Shown one piece after another: positions 47,207 to 59,090 of a DNA stretch of 64,000 bases (its first letter is position 1; the number at the start of each line of letters is the position of its first letter). Source of the DNA: Rhynchosporium graminicola (Eukaryota; Ascomycota; Leotiomycetes; Helotiales; Ploettnerulaceae); assembly GCA_900074885.1 (NCBI GenBank), contig FJUW01000004.1:1396225-1460224 (forward strand), written 5' to 3'. The notes under the pieces are model-generated. The model made no database searches. It saw nothing but the letters and a program-made list of their open reading frames with translations, and was not told the origin of the DNA. Both the position numbers and the translations under genes were made by a program.

Positions 47207-47422
47207 TATTATAGTAGGGCATAAGAGGTAATAATAGCTTATATTTACCCTTAAGGGTACGCGTAGTAAAGAGAAGAAAAGATAAGGAGAAGAGGTTCTA
47301 CTCTCGACTCCTTCCTTAAGGTATAGCCGTAGGGCTATACTAACTAATCTGCCGCGGTTGCCAAGGCTCGCTTATCCCGTCGTGCCTGGAGGCCTGAGGC
47401 TCCTCACGTACAGGTGGTGACA
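47207..47422 (-). repeat. Element I 5' LTR (216 bp)
   Basis: Same length as 26093-26308. The right end GGTGGTGACA keeps the intact CA terminus and is followed by TSD ATTAG. Hairpin GTATAGCC-GTAG-GGCTATAC at 47321-47340. Confidence 0.92.
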
Positions 47423-47427
47423 ATTAG

Positions 47428-47571
47428 ATACTTAGTAAAATAGAAGAACTACTTATATTCGGAAAATATATAAGAACTTAAGTTAAGCTTTTACTACTTA
47501 GTATTACTAGCTAATTTCTATTAATAAAACCTAGATCTACTTAGAGTAGATCGTTAGAGTCGAGGAGGAGT
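47428..47571 (+). pseudogene. Element G chromodomain end
   Basis: Continues the G frame after element I: YLVK*KNYLYSENI*ELKLSFYYL fits the chromodomain core V-K-W-x-x-Y and W-E-P, with the Trp codons read as stops. Ends near a GAGGAGGAGT tract (about 47559-47571) that may be the G polypurine tract. Confidence 0.7.
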
Positions 47572-48334
47572 TCTGATATTAATTCGTTAGAACTAAGCCG
47601 CTTAGCGCCTATTAGCTTAATAGGATTAAGTAGCTAAAGTAAGTAGTTAAAGGAATTATTTAGTTTAAGCTCAGGTAGTAGAGTAATAAGTCGTTTTAGT
47701 TAGCGAGGCTACTAGAAATAATAGACCTCCTTTAAAGGAGGATACGCGACTAAATACCTAGTAGTATTATAAGACCTCTTTATACGAATATACTCAGAAT
47801 AATAAGTAGAATTTTTAAGGTCTAAGTAATACTTATGATATTATTTTCGATAGAAGGTATAAGATTATACTAGGCGATTCGCCTTTTCTATATATATAGC
47901 GAGTACGATACGCTCTTTTACTTTCTTATAGTTAAGGGATAATATGATTAAGTTAGATAGAAGGGAAGAATTAACTAGAGGGTTAATATATCTCTTATTA
48001 TAACGGAAGTATAAGGATTATACTAAGACAGAAGGGGGATAGTATTACGTTCTAAGGTTACGTATACTAAGCTAATAAGTAGGGATAACCTAAAGAGGTT
48101 ATACACCTTAGACCAATTGCATAAGCTCTAGGAGTTATATGTATTAATAGGGTTATATAAAACTAAGGGGATTATATACACTAGGGATTATCTTATTATA
48201 TTTAGTAGTAAATCGTAGAGATAGTTAGTTAGCTAGCGATTCCTGCGACTAGAGCCACGTGATAAAGTCTAGCTTAGCAGGAGTTTACTTAGAGGAGTCG
48301 GACTTCTACTTAGAGGACTCCCTTATAGAGGACT
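47572..48334 (+). other. Possible 3' LTR of G and unassigned flank
   Basis: No gene seen. From TGATATTAATTC (about 47572) to about 48199 could be the G 3' LTR, but no second copy exists in the window to prove it. 48200-48334 is moderately unmutated sequence with a repeated ACTTAGAGGA motif directly before element M. Confidence 0.35.
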
Positions 48335-48564
48335 TGTGGTACAAAAGTAAGGCAGGCTTTATTAGTGGTGAAAGATCACTTTAAGGTATCACGAGATAGA
48401 AAATTAAAGTAATCTCTGAATATTGATTATAGAGAGTATTATCTCTTCAGAAGAAAGAGAGAAAGCTTACTTTAAATATATAAGGAGATTATATAAGTAT
48501 ATACTAAGCTATATAGATAATCAGATATAATATAACTATATATAATAAGTGAAAGTATACGATA
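48335..48564 (-). repeat. Element M 3' LTR (230 bp)
   Basis: Keeps more CA/TG than the right copy (GTGGTGAAAGATCACTTT against GTAGTAAAAGATTACTTT), including the intact TGTGG terminus. Confidence 0.85.
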
Positions 48565-49229
48565 TACCCTCTATAGTTATCTCTTAGTATAAGGCTAGAG
48601 ATTACTATTAACTATATATATACTTTTATCTAGTGAGTGAATATAAACTACCCTAAGTAAGTAAAGAAGCTTCTAAACAGAGAGAGTGAATTCTACTATT
48701 TATATAAACTAATAAAAGAAAGTATAGATAAAGTGCGTGAACTAATTAAAGTCGAAGTAACCATCAAAAAGTAAAGTTAAGTAAATAAAGGAAATTATAA
48801 GGCTATAGCTTTATATATAATATAAAATCAGCTATTTCTAACCTTTAAGTAATTACTAAGTATAAGAGTAAAAGTAAAAATCTTATATAGAAGCGTTTAA
48901 TAGAATAAATTGAAAATCGAAGTCTAGGTTATATAATTATAGAGTTATAAATAGTAGTTATAACTAATTGAATAATCTTATCTTATTATTATTTATTAAT
49001 TCTAAAAGAGTAAAAGAAGTATTCTAAGTAGAAGAAGCTTCTAGACTAAAGAAGTACTCGAAGCAGCCTTATTTACTTATAAGGGTAAGTAACCGAAGCT
49101 TTATAAGTATATAAACCTCTTATCTCGTATATAGAGAGGTTCTTCTTCCTTTAAATATAATATACTAAGATTACTTACGCTTACCTCTCTTCTATTAATA
49201 ACCTTATTCTAAAATTTCTATTATTATTT

Positions 49230-50480
49230 AAATCTATCTAAAGCTTCTATTATTATTATATCTTCTAAATCTCTAAATAAGAGATCGCGAAAGAAGAACT
49301 CTTTTAAAGATTTAGATACGCGTCTTATATTATATTATCGCGTTATAGAATCCTCTAATAATATTAAAAGATCCTCTACTACTCTTAGAAGATCCTCTAC
49401 TAATACTAGAATATTTATAACTAAATCTGCTTATTATAATATTATAAGATTATTTTCTACTTTTTATTTTAATCTTTTAACTAGTAATCCATAATATAGT
49501 TCAATAGCTTTTACTCTAAGGAAAATATTCCTTCTACTTCTTATCGCCTAGTAGCTTTACTACGAAATAATCCTGAAATCCGCTTTTTCTAATCCTTTAA
49601 TTATACTAATAGAGATAATAATTCTAAGCTTAAGCTTAAGTAATATAATCTACTTAATAATCTTTCTAATTACTCTATCCGCGAGCTTTCTCTAATCCTT
49701 TAATAAATAAAATTATCTTCTTATATACTAAAAGCTCTTTCTTCTTTAAGGAAGATTATTATATCTTCTTATAGTCGTAAGTCTACTACTACTACTCTTA
49801 GATCTACTAGAGTAAAACGTAAGATAAGTAAATAATCTCCTAATATTAATTAATACTATTTGAATATTCTAATATCTACTAGATAAAGAGAATAATAATC
49901 TTTACTAAAGATATATTAGTATAGATATAGAGAGAACTAGACTAAAAGGTCGCTACTATATAAATATAGCTATAAAGTTAAAGAGATACTACTCTTATAT
50001 CTCTTATAGCTATATTCCTATTACCTTATAAATAATTACTTAAGCTAAGGAGTTTATAGATAGAAAAAGAACTAGTACTAAAGAATCCGTAAGCTTTTCT
50101 AATAATTCTGATCTTTTAGTACTTTAGCTAATTTACTTAGTTCCTTAAAAATTATTATATAAATCTTCAATAAGTACTTAAAGATATAAAAGCTAATAGA
50201 GCTTTAAAGAAAAGCGATAGCGATATAAAGTCAGAATCCGAGGTCGAGATCCTTAATATAAAGTCTATTAGACTTAGAGTTTCTCTAAAGAAGAGATATT
50301 ATAGTAGTAGTATAAGTAGAGCTTCTATCAGTAAGTTTATAAGATTATATTATAATAGAACTCCCTCTAAGGATCGAAAGTACTATACTAAGTACTAGAT
50401 TAAGCGCTAAAAGAATAGCTTAGACTAAGTATTTACTTTTAATCTTCCTATATAAGTATTCGCAGATCCCTAAAAGCTTA
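49230..50480 (+). pseudogene. Antisense additional ORF region of element M
   Basis: On the plus strand, opposite to M pol, a series of long open patches in shifting frames: SLNKRSRKKNSFKDLDTRL and STNTRIF (about 49260-49440); RLVALLRNNPEIRFF, NYTNRDNNSKLKLK and SSYSRKSTTTTLRSTRVKRK (about 49510-49820); DRKYYTKY*IKR*KNSLD*V and NLPI*VFADP*KLSF (about 50350-50485). Rich in Ser, Arg and Lys. The frame changes may be indels or introns. Position and orientation mirror those in elements B/D and L. No domain was recognised. Confidence 0.5.
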
Positions 50481-50559
50481 GTTTTTAATCTGAATTTTAT
50501 ATAAAGAAAATATACTAAGTAAGCGACTTAATATTATACTTAAAGCTCCTCTATTTATA

Positions 50560-53500
50560 ATTTCTAATTTCTAAAATTTAAGAGAGATCTAAAAGCTTTA
50601 AACTTCTATCGAGTGAGGTTCTTTATAAGATTATCTATTAATATATTATTAGTTAGTAGATAAGTTATTATAAATAATCCTTTAGCGTATTCTTACTTCA
50701 GCTATATATTCTAAATATCGATATATTATAGTTTAGTAATTATTCTCTCGCTTTTATTTATAACTAGCTTAATCGTTTATTAATTATTATAAAAGATCTT
50801 CTTGGTTTCTCTAATATCGAAAGTAAAGTTATTAAAGAATCTCTAAAGAGCTATAGCTTCTTTTACTAAGTTAGCTAATATAAGTAGTTTAGCTTTAATT
50901 ATAGAAGTTATAACTATATCTTATATTAAAGCTTTCTAAATTACTAGTTCTCTATATATAAGGATTAGATATCCTTAATATAATCTTCTAGAGTCTAGAT
51001 TATCTATAAATAAAGCGTTAGAAGCTATTACTAAAGCTTTTAAGTATTCTCTTTTATAAATAATCCCTAGAAATCGAATACTATAAAGATATCGAATAAG
51101 CTAGTAAATAGCTATAAAATAATCTAATAAGGGATTAGTTAAGTACTTAGAGAGCTATAAGATAATATATAATATATCTAATCGAACTATAATTATAATA
51201 TAAAGAACTAATCTTACTCTCTCTTAAAATACTTTAATTAACTTCTTTAAAGTTTAATTTAAGTTCTTAATAAGATTAAGTTAAAGAAATAATATAATTA
51301 AGTAGTTTCTATCTATTTAATTAAACTTATACGCGATCTTTTTAATATAGTAATTATATATAAGTAAGATAGTTTTAAGCTTTCTATTATAAAGTACTCT
51401 AATACTAAGGAATTACTTAATATTACTTAGAATATATATATTATATTCTATATTCAGATAATCGATAAAGCTCTACCTGAGCTTATTATTATTATAATAG
51501 AAGAGTACTTTTATATTCTTTATATAGAATATAATTATTAGTTTATAATCTCTATTTATAAATATATATAGCTCTTCTAGATATAGAAATAGCTTAAGTT
51601 TAGTTAAAGTATTAGCTATATATCTATACTATAAGTATAAAGAATCTCTTATTCTATAGAGAGCGCGATCGACTTTAAGTATCTTTCTAGGATTAGATCT
51701 TCTAAGAGGAAAAGAGTAATATAATCTTTCTCTTTTAATATCTCTTAAGGTATTAATAAATATATTAATAATATTAAAGTACTTATTCTCTAGATCGAAA
51801 TATACTATAAGAGCTATTATTATTCGGAATAATTTTATATTAAGCGTACTAGCGTAAGTTAAGATAATTATTACTTCGCTTTAAAGATATCTTCTAATTA
51901 CGATTCGAGAGCGATATCTTTTAACATATCTATTTTTATTAAGTTTATACTTAAAAACTTATATTAAAAGAATAAGTATTTATATTATATACTAATTATA
52001 TATCTCAGATTCTTAGTAGTTTTATTTCTTTATATTTCTTAACTCTAGATCTATATCTTTAGAAAACTAAGCTTTTATTAGATAGTTCTTAAGATTATTA
52101 AATCTCTTCAGTTCTAATAAGAGATTTATTATCTCAATTTTTAGAAGTTTAAGCTTTCTATTAATATTTAAAGACTAAGCTTCTAAAGTAATAGCTATTA
52201 TTAAATTATCTAGTTTAAGTATCTAAAGTATTTTAAAGGATATTAAGATTACTTTATATATTATTTTTAAGTCTAAGATACTTCTTATTATATTTATATA
52301 TTAATTAGATATAAGTATAGAGATTTAAGGATCTATTTATAACTTAAGATTATTTTAAAGTTCTTTATAAGAGAGATCGCTTTTAATTTATATACTTTAA
52401 GTTTCTTTATTTCTAATCTTTCGATAAGGGTTCTTTATATATCTAGAGCTTACTATAGTATTTAGTATCTGAAATACTAAAGTACTATTTACTTTTCTTA
52501 GATACTTAAGCTTTTTTATAGTTTTCTTCTTAGCTTTTAAAAGCTTCTTTTTAGATATTAAGCTTTAAACTTCTAATAATCTCTTAATAGATTTATTAGA
52601 AGATTTAATTAAATCTAATTCTATATCTAACTTATTAGTCGAATAATTAAGAATTACTTAGTATTTCTCTAATAGAAGTTTATATAAGATTCGTATCTTA
52701 ATCTTAGATAATCGAAGTATTATTAATATAAGTACTTCTTTAGTAACTTAATTAGAAGATATAAGTACTTTATTAGTAACTTAATTATTTAAGAAGTAAG
52801 TATATCGCTTATTATTAATTTATATCTTCTTTTCGTAGTCTATAAGTAATATTTCCTTACTTATAGCTAGCTCTCCTTAGCTCTATATTATACTTATTAT
52901 AAGCTCTAAGATTAATATATAATAGCTTTATCTTATTACTTCGTTATTATATATATCTACTAATAAATTAGCTTCCGGGGTCTAAAGGCTAGTAAAATTA
53001 AACTAGTCTCTAGAAGTAATATTAGTTCTTTTTACCTTAAGATTCTAACTCTCTCGAGTATTATAAGCTTCTATAAAGTAAACTAAAGAATTAAAGAGAT
53101 CTTCTAATCTTATATTATTTAATCTAATCTCTAAAGAGACTTCTTTAGAGATATCTTCTAAAATATTATTAAAGAGCTTAGCTTAAATAAGTTAAATTTT
53201 AGCTTCTTTAATAAGATTATAAATCGTTTAAGCTTCTTCTTTAATAATTATAGTTCTTTCCTTTAGAAAAGAGATATAGAATTCGTTTTTATTAAAATAT
53301 ATATTTTATATAATAATAATTCTTTAGAGCGCAAGAACCTAGATCTTATAGATATTAGAAGCTATATAGCTTACTAAATTCTTAATATAAGCTCTCACTG
53401 AAATTTTAAACGCTCAATTTTACTATTCTTTTATTCTTTCTTTTATTAATAGATATACTTTATATTTATATATATAAATTAAGCTTTAATTTAGTCTGAA

Positions 53501-54100
53501 ATCTATAGTTAAGTAAGTAATAATAGTTAGATTATAGAATTAGAAATAGTTATAAAATTATCTATTATTCTCCTTAAGAGATAATCTCTAATTATTCTCT
53601 TTCTTAAGTAATCTATTGAATAGATAAGTAGTAGCTAAAGTATACTTAAGACTTAGGAAATCTAAGAGATTAGCTAATAATTATATATAGATTCCTTTAG
53701 ATATTACTTCTGATCTTACTCTTTCGATTCTATTATTTAGCTTATATATATAAGCTAATAAGAGCTCGATTTTATTTCTGAGCTTTAAATACTATTTCTA
53801 ATAATATATAAATCCTTAAATTATTATAATTACTTTCTCTTAATTATATTTAAATATATAGATAGTAAAGCTAAATTACCTCTTTACTTAAGCTTTAAAA
53901 GCTTCGAGATACTTAAAGATTTTATTATATTCCTTAGTTCTTAAAGTAAAGATAATAATTAATCTATTATACTTATACTTAATTAGAAGTAATTATAATC
54001 TCCTTTAGTATACTAGAAAGTCGAATAGATCTTATATTATCCTTTAAAATAAATAAGAAGATTTATTTTCTAATAGCTATCTAGAGATCTTTTATAAAGT
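50560..54100 (-). pseudogene. pol: Element M pol: integrase, RT, RNase H (Copia)
   Basis: Read leftwards. The integrase core is at about 54050-53650 (RLIIIFTLRTKEYNKIFKYLEAFKA). RT lies at about 52300-51100, with LIIIFYIKNIKVLFYYNNNKL at about 51480-51560 where Copia RT has YVDD, followed by FLSIRVL and LKTILLIYNYY. RNase H is at about 51000-50570, ending NLTR*KFKAFRSLLNF (ancestral DGLTK...KF..F). The integrase-before-RT order is Copia order. Catalytic Asp residues are lost. Confidence 0.7.
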
Positions 54101-56580
54101 ATATATAATTATATAATACTTATATTTATATTTTCTTATTCTTTTAGTAATTATTAGTCTTTAGATATAGCTTATAAGCTTTCTAAGAGTATCTAGTATA
54201 AGATAATTAGCTCTTAGATATTATATCCTCTTAAAATCTTTTCTATTAATTACTCTTTAAGTTAATTTTATAATAGATCTCTTAATAGATAGATTTATAG
54301 ATAAGTATATCTATATAAGATAGGTTATTATACTTATTATACTTAAAAGAGAGAGTTATTTTCAAAGTAGATAATTTAAATAAGCTTTATATTTAAAGAA
54401 TATTAGATTCTATTTTCGTTTAAGCTTCTAAATAACTAAGTAAGAGATCTATAGGATTCCTTCTTCTTCTTAATATAAAGTATAATCTAATCTATAATAT
54501 TAGATTCCTAAGTCTAATAATCGAGCTTCTAAGATAATATTAATATAAAAATTATTTATTATTATAATATTATAGAGCTTAAAGTTAAAGTACTTTCTAT
54601 TCAGTTCTAAAAAGACACCTTATATTAGCTAAGTTCTGCGCTCATTAGTAGGGATTTAGAAAGTTCTATTCTCTATATAATTATTAATCTCTAACTTAAT
54701 AAAAGATCTTTTGATTAAGATATTACGATTATTAACTAAGTTAGTAGCTCTATAGTTATTAAAGAGAGTAGATTAAGAAAGAGGATAAGCTCTATTCTTA
54801 ACTAGATAGATCTTTAGTAATTCTATAAGCTCTTAATTATTATCTAAGAAAAGTATTATAACTAATTATATTTTCTTTTTATCTCGCTTTATATTCTTAT
54901 CTAAGATATTAATAACGGGGTTAAGGTTAGGCTCACACTAACTACGCCATCTGAACCAAAAGATCACAATATTCAGCGCATGCTGAATATGCCTAATACC
55001 GTATATATACAACCGACTATCACGTGTCTATTATAATATTCCCTAGAAAACTTAACTTATATTTAGAATCTTCTACTGTTTTAATAAGGAGATTATAAGT
55101 TATTTAGAAGATTAGTCGATTTATTTTAAAGCTAATATAGAGATCTTTCTATTTACTAGAGATAAAACGTTAGAATATTACTAAAGTTACTTTAAGATCT
55201 TAAGTTTTAATTATAATTAGACTATTATTTTTATTATTAACATAGACTTACTTATATATAATAAGTTATAATTTAGTATAATTTATTAGCTTCTAGAGAT
55301 AAGTTTTATCTTTTATATATAGATAAAAGTACTTAATATATTCTAATCTACTAGTAGTAGTATAATAAGATAAGCTAATATTAATACTTACTCGAGATCT
55401 AAGTATTAGAAGAAAATACTTTAACTTTTCTATATATTTTTTCTTAAAATTCCTAATATATATAATTAACTTAACTTATATAGAATTCCTTAGCTAGCTC
55501 CTTAAGAGTATATAATAAGAGTCTTCTATATAGCTTAGCTCTCTAATACTTAATTAGAAGGTTATTTACTTAAAGGTAATCGAAAGATTTAACTATATTT
55601 AGAAAGTCTATAATTCTAAGAGATCCTATAATATCCGGGACCTTATAAAGTATATAATCTCCAATTAGAGATTTAAGTTTAATAATCTAAGCTTAAGAGT
55701 TTAAATTACTATTTCTTTCTTTACTTCTAGTAAATACTCTTATAATAAGATAAAGCTTATAAGCTTTCTATATATTAGATTAAATAATTATATTAGTTTA
55801 ATGAAGCTCTTATCTTAAAGCTCTTGGAAAGTATTAAAGGTTTATTCTCTTTTTAGCTAGTAATCTCTTAATAGCTAAAGCTAAGTAAGTTAATAATATA
55901 ATCTTATCTACTTATATATAGATTTTAGTATAAATAATAGCCTTTTAGCTATTAGTAATAAGATCGAGTATAAATTACTTATTTTCGATCTCTACTTTAG
56001 CTTTCCGAGATATTATAATAATTATATAAGTTTTTTAAGTTCAGCTAGAATAAAGTATATTAAAATTAGATTAAGTACTTAACTTATATCTTAAGTACTT
56101 CTAATTAATTTAGAGATCTACTCTTTAGCTTATTAAACTAATTTAAGCTCTTAAGCTTTTATTTTTATATTAAAGTATATTTTAGAGCTTCGATTCTCGC
56201 TATCTGCGATCTCTTATAGCTATTATAATCTAATCTAAAAAAGCCTAGCTAAAGAGACTTAGTCTAATAGATCTAAGTCTATATATTATTATACTCTAAT
56301 TATTCTAGCTATAAACTGAATATAAGAAATCTAATCTAACTATTACTCTAGCTTCTTATAGATTATCTTATTACTTAGATTAAGTAAGTTATCGAAAGGA
56401 TTATAAAAAGATATAGTTTAAGTAGGTAAAAAGCTAATATAATCTTTATAGAATATTAATTAATATATTATAAAAGGCTTAAATAAGTAAATATAAGTAA
56501 TCGAAAGCTAGAATAAAGCTTTACTTCTATATATATAATAAGTAGCTTTAGAAGCGATATATTAATATATAGCTTTTAAC
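54101..56580 (-). other. Element M gag/leader region, no confident motif
   Basis: By position this should be Gag, protease and leader of M. Too many stops and too few recognisable residues to place domains. Solo LTR K2 lies at 54911-55035. Confidence 0.4.
54911..55035 (+). mobile_element. K2, solo LTR of K-related family (125 bp)
   Basis: TSD ATATT at 54906-54910 and 55036-55040. Carries the perfect hairpin ATATTCAGC-GCAT-GCTGAATAT (arms 54969-54977 and 54982-54990). The first two bases read AA rather than TG. Confidence 0.85.
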
Positions 56581-56810
56581 TATAGTATAAAAGTAAGATA
56601 AGCTTTATTAGTAGTAAAAGATTACTTTAAAGTATTAGAGGATAGAGAATTAAAGTAGTCTTTAAATATTAATTTTAAAGAGCGTTATCTCTTTAGAAGG
56701 AAGAGAGAAAGCTTACTTTAAATATATAAGGAGATTATATAAGTATATACTAGGCTATGCAGGTGATCAGATATAATATAACTATATATAATAGATAAAA
56801 GTATACGATA
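56581..56810 (-). repeat. Element M 5' LTR (230 bp)
   Basis: Colinear with 48335-48564 over its whole length; more transitions than the left copy. Confidence 0.85.
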
Positions 56811-57169
56811 ATAACCTAGTATATTATAGTTCTTTATCTTACTTTTATTTCAAGATAGCTAAGAAAGCTTCTGACTTTAATTAAATAACTATAAATTTAT
56901 ATCCTTAGATAATAAATATAACGTCGATAATCTTACGTAAATTATATAGTCTATATATAATATTAAGGCCTCTGAATGATATATCTCTAATATATTAAGT
57001 GCTAATAAAAGAGAGGCGACTAATATAAACGAAGATAATAGTACTAAGTAGTTATTGGATAAATTCCTTAAAAAGAAGGCTAAGAAAGATATCCGAATAT
57101 AGCTCTGAATCTATCAACCCAGATCATAAGTTATTTATAGTTATTCATATTAGACTCTGATAATTAGAG
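56811..57169. other. Unassigned AT-rich flank
   Basis: No gene, LTR or repeat match recognised. Continues at 58621-58859 once H2 is removed (TSD TAGAG). Could be host sequence or an old element remnant. Confidence 0.35.
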
Positions 57170-58615
57170 TATCACGGGGCGAGTATAAAGTATACGTATA
57201 TTATAAACGGTATCTTTAATTAATAAGAAGAATTAGCTAAAGAGCGGAGGAGAATTCTTCCTTAATAGAAAAGGAGAAGATATAGTACTACTACTATTAG
57301 TACTTTAGTAGTAATAATCAGCGAGATACTTAGCGTCGAGTATCATCCCGGGTATAACTTATTATATTATCTCCCCTTTTAAACTAATCCTCTAAAAATT
57401 ATTCTATAGCTATTATCTCGAAGTAAAAGCTTACTCGGCCTTACTATATTCGATATCCTTATAGTACTTACGCGAACTACTATATTTCCTTTTATATTAT
57501 CCTTCTCTATAGAAAATTCAGAGGATACTAATAATAATCGATTATATAAAGCTTAATAGTAGTATTAGCTTATCTAATACTTACTATAGCTATATCTTAC
57601 GTATTTCCTTATATCCCTTTATATTTAATATTTCTCATAGGAAGCTAATACTATCTTCGTAGCTACTATATAACTATTTTCCTAGTCTATTATATTATCC
57701 TTTTTATAAGTAATCCTACTACTCGAACTATTATTATTATTATTACTATTTATATATATTAAGCCGAATTAATTTCCTAAAGATAAAGGTAATTATCTTT
57801 ATATTATTCGGCTAAGAATTTACTCTAGCTTAAAAGAGCGCACGTTCGAATTATAATAAGTATATTATTATTATTATTATTTCTTATTAGAACTTAATTA
57901 ACTTTTATCTTATTTTCTTAACCTTATTCGGATTATTATAAATCTTACTAAAGTAATAGATTAGCTCGAGGGGGTCTTAGTTCTTATTTATTTCTACTTT
58001 TTATATATAAAGAAGTATTAACTTTTAGACTTTAGAAAAAAGAGAAATATAAATAAAAAAGGGTTAGGCCTCTCTATTACTAATCGTACTTCTATCGATA
58101 TTAAGCTTTAATTCTATCGCTATTAACTATATATCTTACTCCTTCGATCGACTGGAGAACTTATTAAAAGGAGGGAGGACTTAATATATCTTTCCTATTA
58201 TTACTACTAATATTATTACTTCTAGTTATATTTAGAGATCCTCTACTTACTTTTAGAGAACCTCTATAATCGATAGTAGCTAGGCTTCGCGTTAAGTAGC
58301 TACCTTGGCTTATTAAGTATATTATAAATATATTTGAAAATTTTAATTAGTTATAAGACTCTTAATATTAATCCTTTACTTTACTTTACTTTATCTTATT
58401 TTTACGAGCTAATTCTAGTATTATAAAGCGAGTAAAAAGTATACGTATAGTATAAATAGTATCTTTAATTAATAAGAAGAATTAGCTAAAGAGCGGAAGA
58501 GAATTCTTTCTTAATAGAAAAGGAGAGGATATAGTACTACTACTACTAGTGCCTTAGCAGTATTAGTCAGCGAGATGCTTAGCGTCGAGCATCATCCCGG
58601 GTGCAACTTATTATA
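57170..58615 (-). mobile_element. Non-autonomous LTR element H2 (1.45 kb)
   Basis: LTRs 57170-57366 and 58419-58615 (197 bp each), TSD TAGAG (57165-57169 and 58616-58620). Internal 1052 bases are colinear with H1 apart from an internal deletion of about 80 bases around 57795. The polypurine tract beside the left LTR gives minus orientation. LTR hairpin GATGCT/AGCATC at 58574-58593. No Gag or Pol motif; one plus-strand frame is similarly open in both copies but shows no recognisable domain. Confidence 0.9.
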
Positions 58616-58620
58616 TAGAG

Positions 58621-58859
58621 ATAACTATATAACTATAAAGAGGCGGATATAAAGAGAATATTTTTATAGAGATTTCTGTCTGAAAGTAGCTAAGTAGAGC
58701 GTTAGGCTAAATACTAAGTCAGCTATTCTATAAAGAGAGCTTTCTATCTATAGACTAGAGAATTAAATACCTTTCTATCTATCATCTTAACCTCTATATA
58801 ATATTATTCTGAATTCGGCTCTAGGCCTTCTCTTATATTTTGTTTTATAAGGTTATCTT
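58621..58859. other. Unassigned AT-rich flank, continuation
   Basis: Nothing recognisable. Ends at the start of the E2 LTR; ATCTT (58855-58859) is the candidate TSD half of E2. Confidence 0.35.
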
Positions 58860-59090
58860 TATCACGGGGCGAATACAAAGTGTGTAGTGCAAAAGCTCGT
58901 CTATATTACAAGGAGAATTAACTAAGAGGAGAAGGGAGAAATAAGAGTCTCCCTTCGACGAAAAGATAATACCGCGGCCGCTAGTAGTAATAGTATTAGA
59001 ATACGTATAATAATACGTCAGGTACTAGCGTAGACGCCTCAGGCGTTAAGTATATTAACGGGTATAACCTGTTATATTACCCCCCTCCTG

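Larger units (their letters stand above)
26093..47422 (-). mobile_element. Gypsy element I (about 6.9 kb plus nested insertions)
   Basis: LTRs 26093-26308 and 47207-47422 are both 216 bp, and the TSD ATTAG is perfect (26088-26092 and 47423-47427), 21 kb apart. The polypurine tract at 26309-26322 shows minus orientation. After removing B, K1 (with J1), Ja and Jb (with Jc), the body is about 6.5 kb and has Gag, RT, RNase H, integrase and chromodomain on the minus strand. It inserted into the chromodomain coding part of G. Confidence 0.92.
11925..48199 (+). mobile_element. Gypsy element G, outermost host element (split by H1, L and I)
   Basis: Joining 11925-13644, 15174-18071, 25857-26092 and 47423 onwards, after removing the three insertions with their TSDs, gives one plus-strand Gypsy body: Gag, zinc knuckle, protease, RT, RNase H, integrase and chromodomain. 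Its 5' end is displaced left by element D and not seen. Its 3' LTR is inferred only: a GAGGAGGAGT tract at about 47559-47571 could be the polypurine tract, with an LTR from about 47572 to about 48199. Confidence 0.75.
48335..56810 (-). mobile_element. Copia-type element M (8.5 kb)
   Basis: Two 230-bp LTRs (48335-48564 and 56581-56810), reading TGTGGTACAAAAGTAAG to GTATACGATA on the plus strand. Pol remnants of Copia type lie on the minus strand. A short purine tract (ATAGAGGGTA) beside the left LTR agrees with minus orientation. Flanks GGACT and ATAAC do not match, so no TSD is visible. Extremely AT-rich, with solo LTR K2 nested inside. Confidence 0.8.

Noticed and set aside
47572..48199. Definite 3' LTR of element G
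   Set aside because: Only one copy in the window and no clear end or TSD; reported as a possibility only.
57370..58418. Coding region in element H
   Set aside because: One plus-strand frame is similarly open in H1 and H2, but stops recur, no motif is recognisable, and both copies are RIP-altered, so selection cannot be judged.
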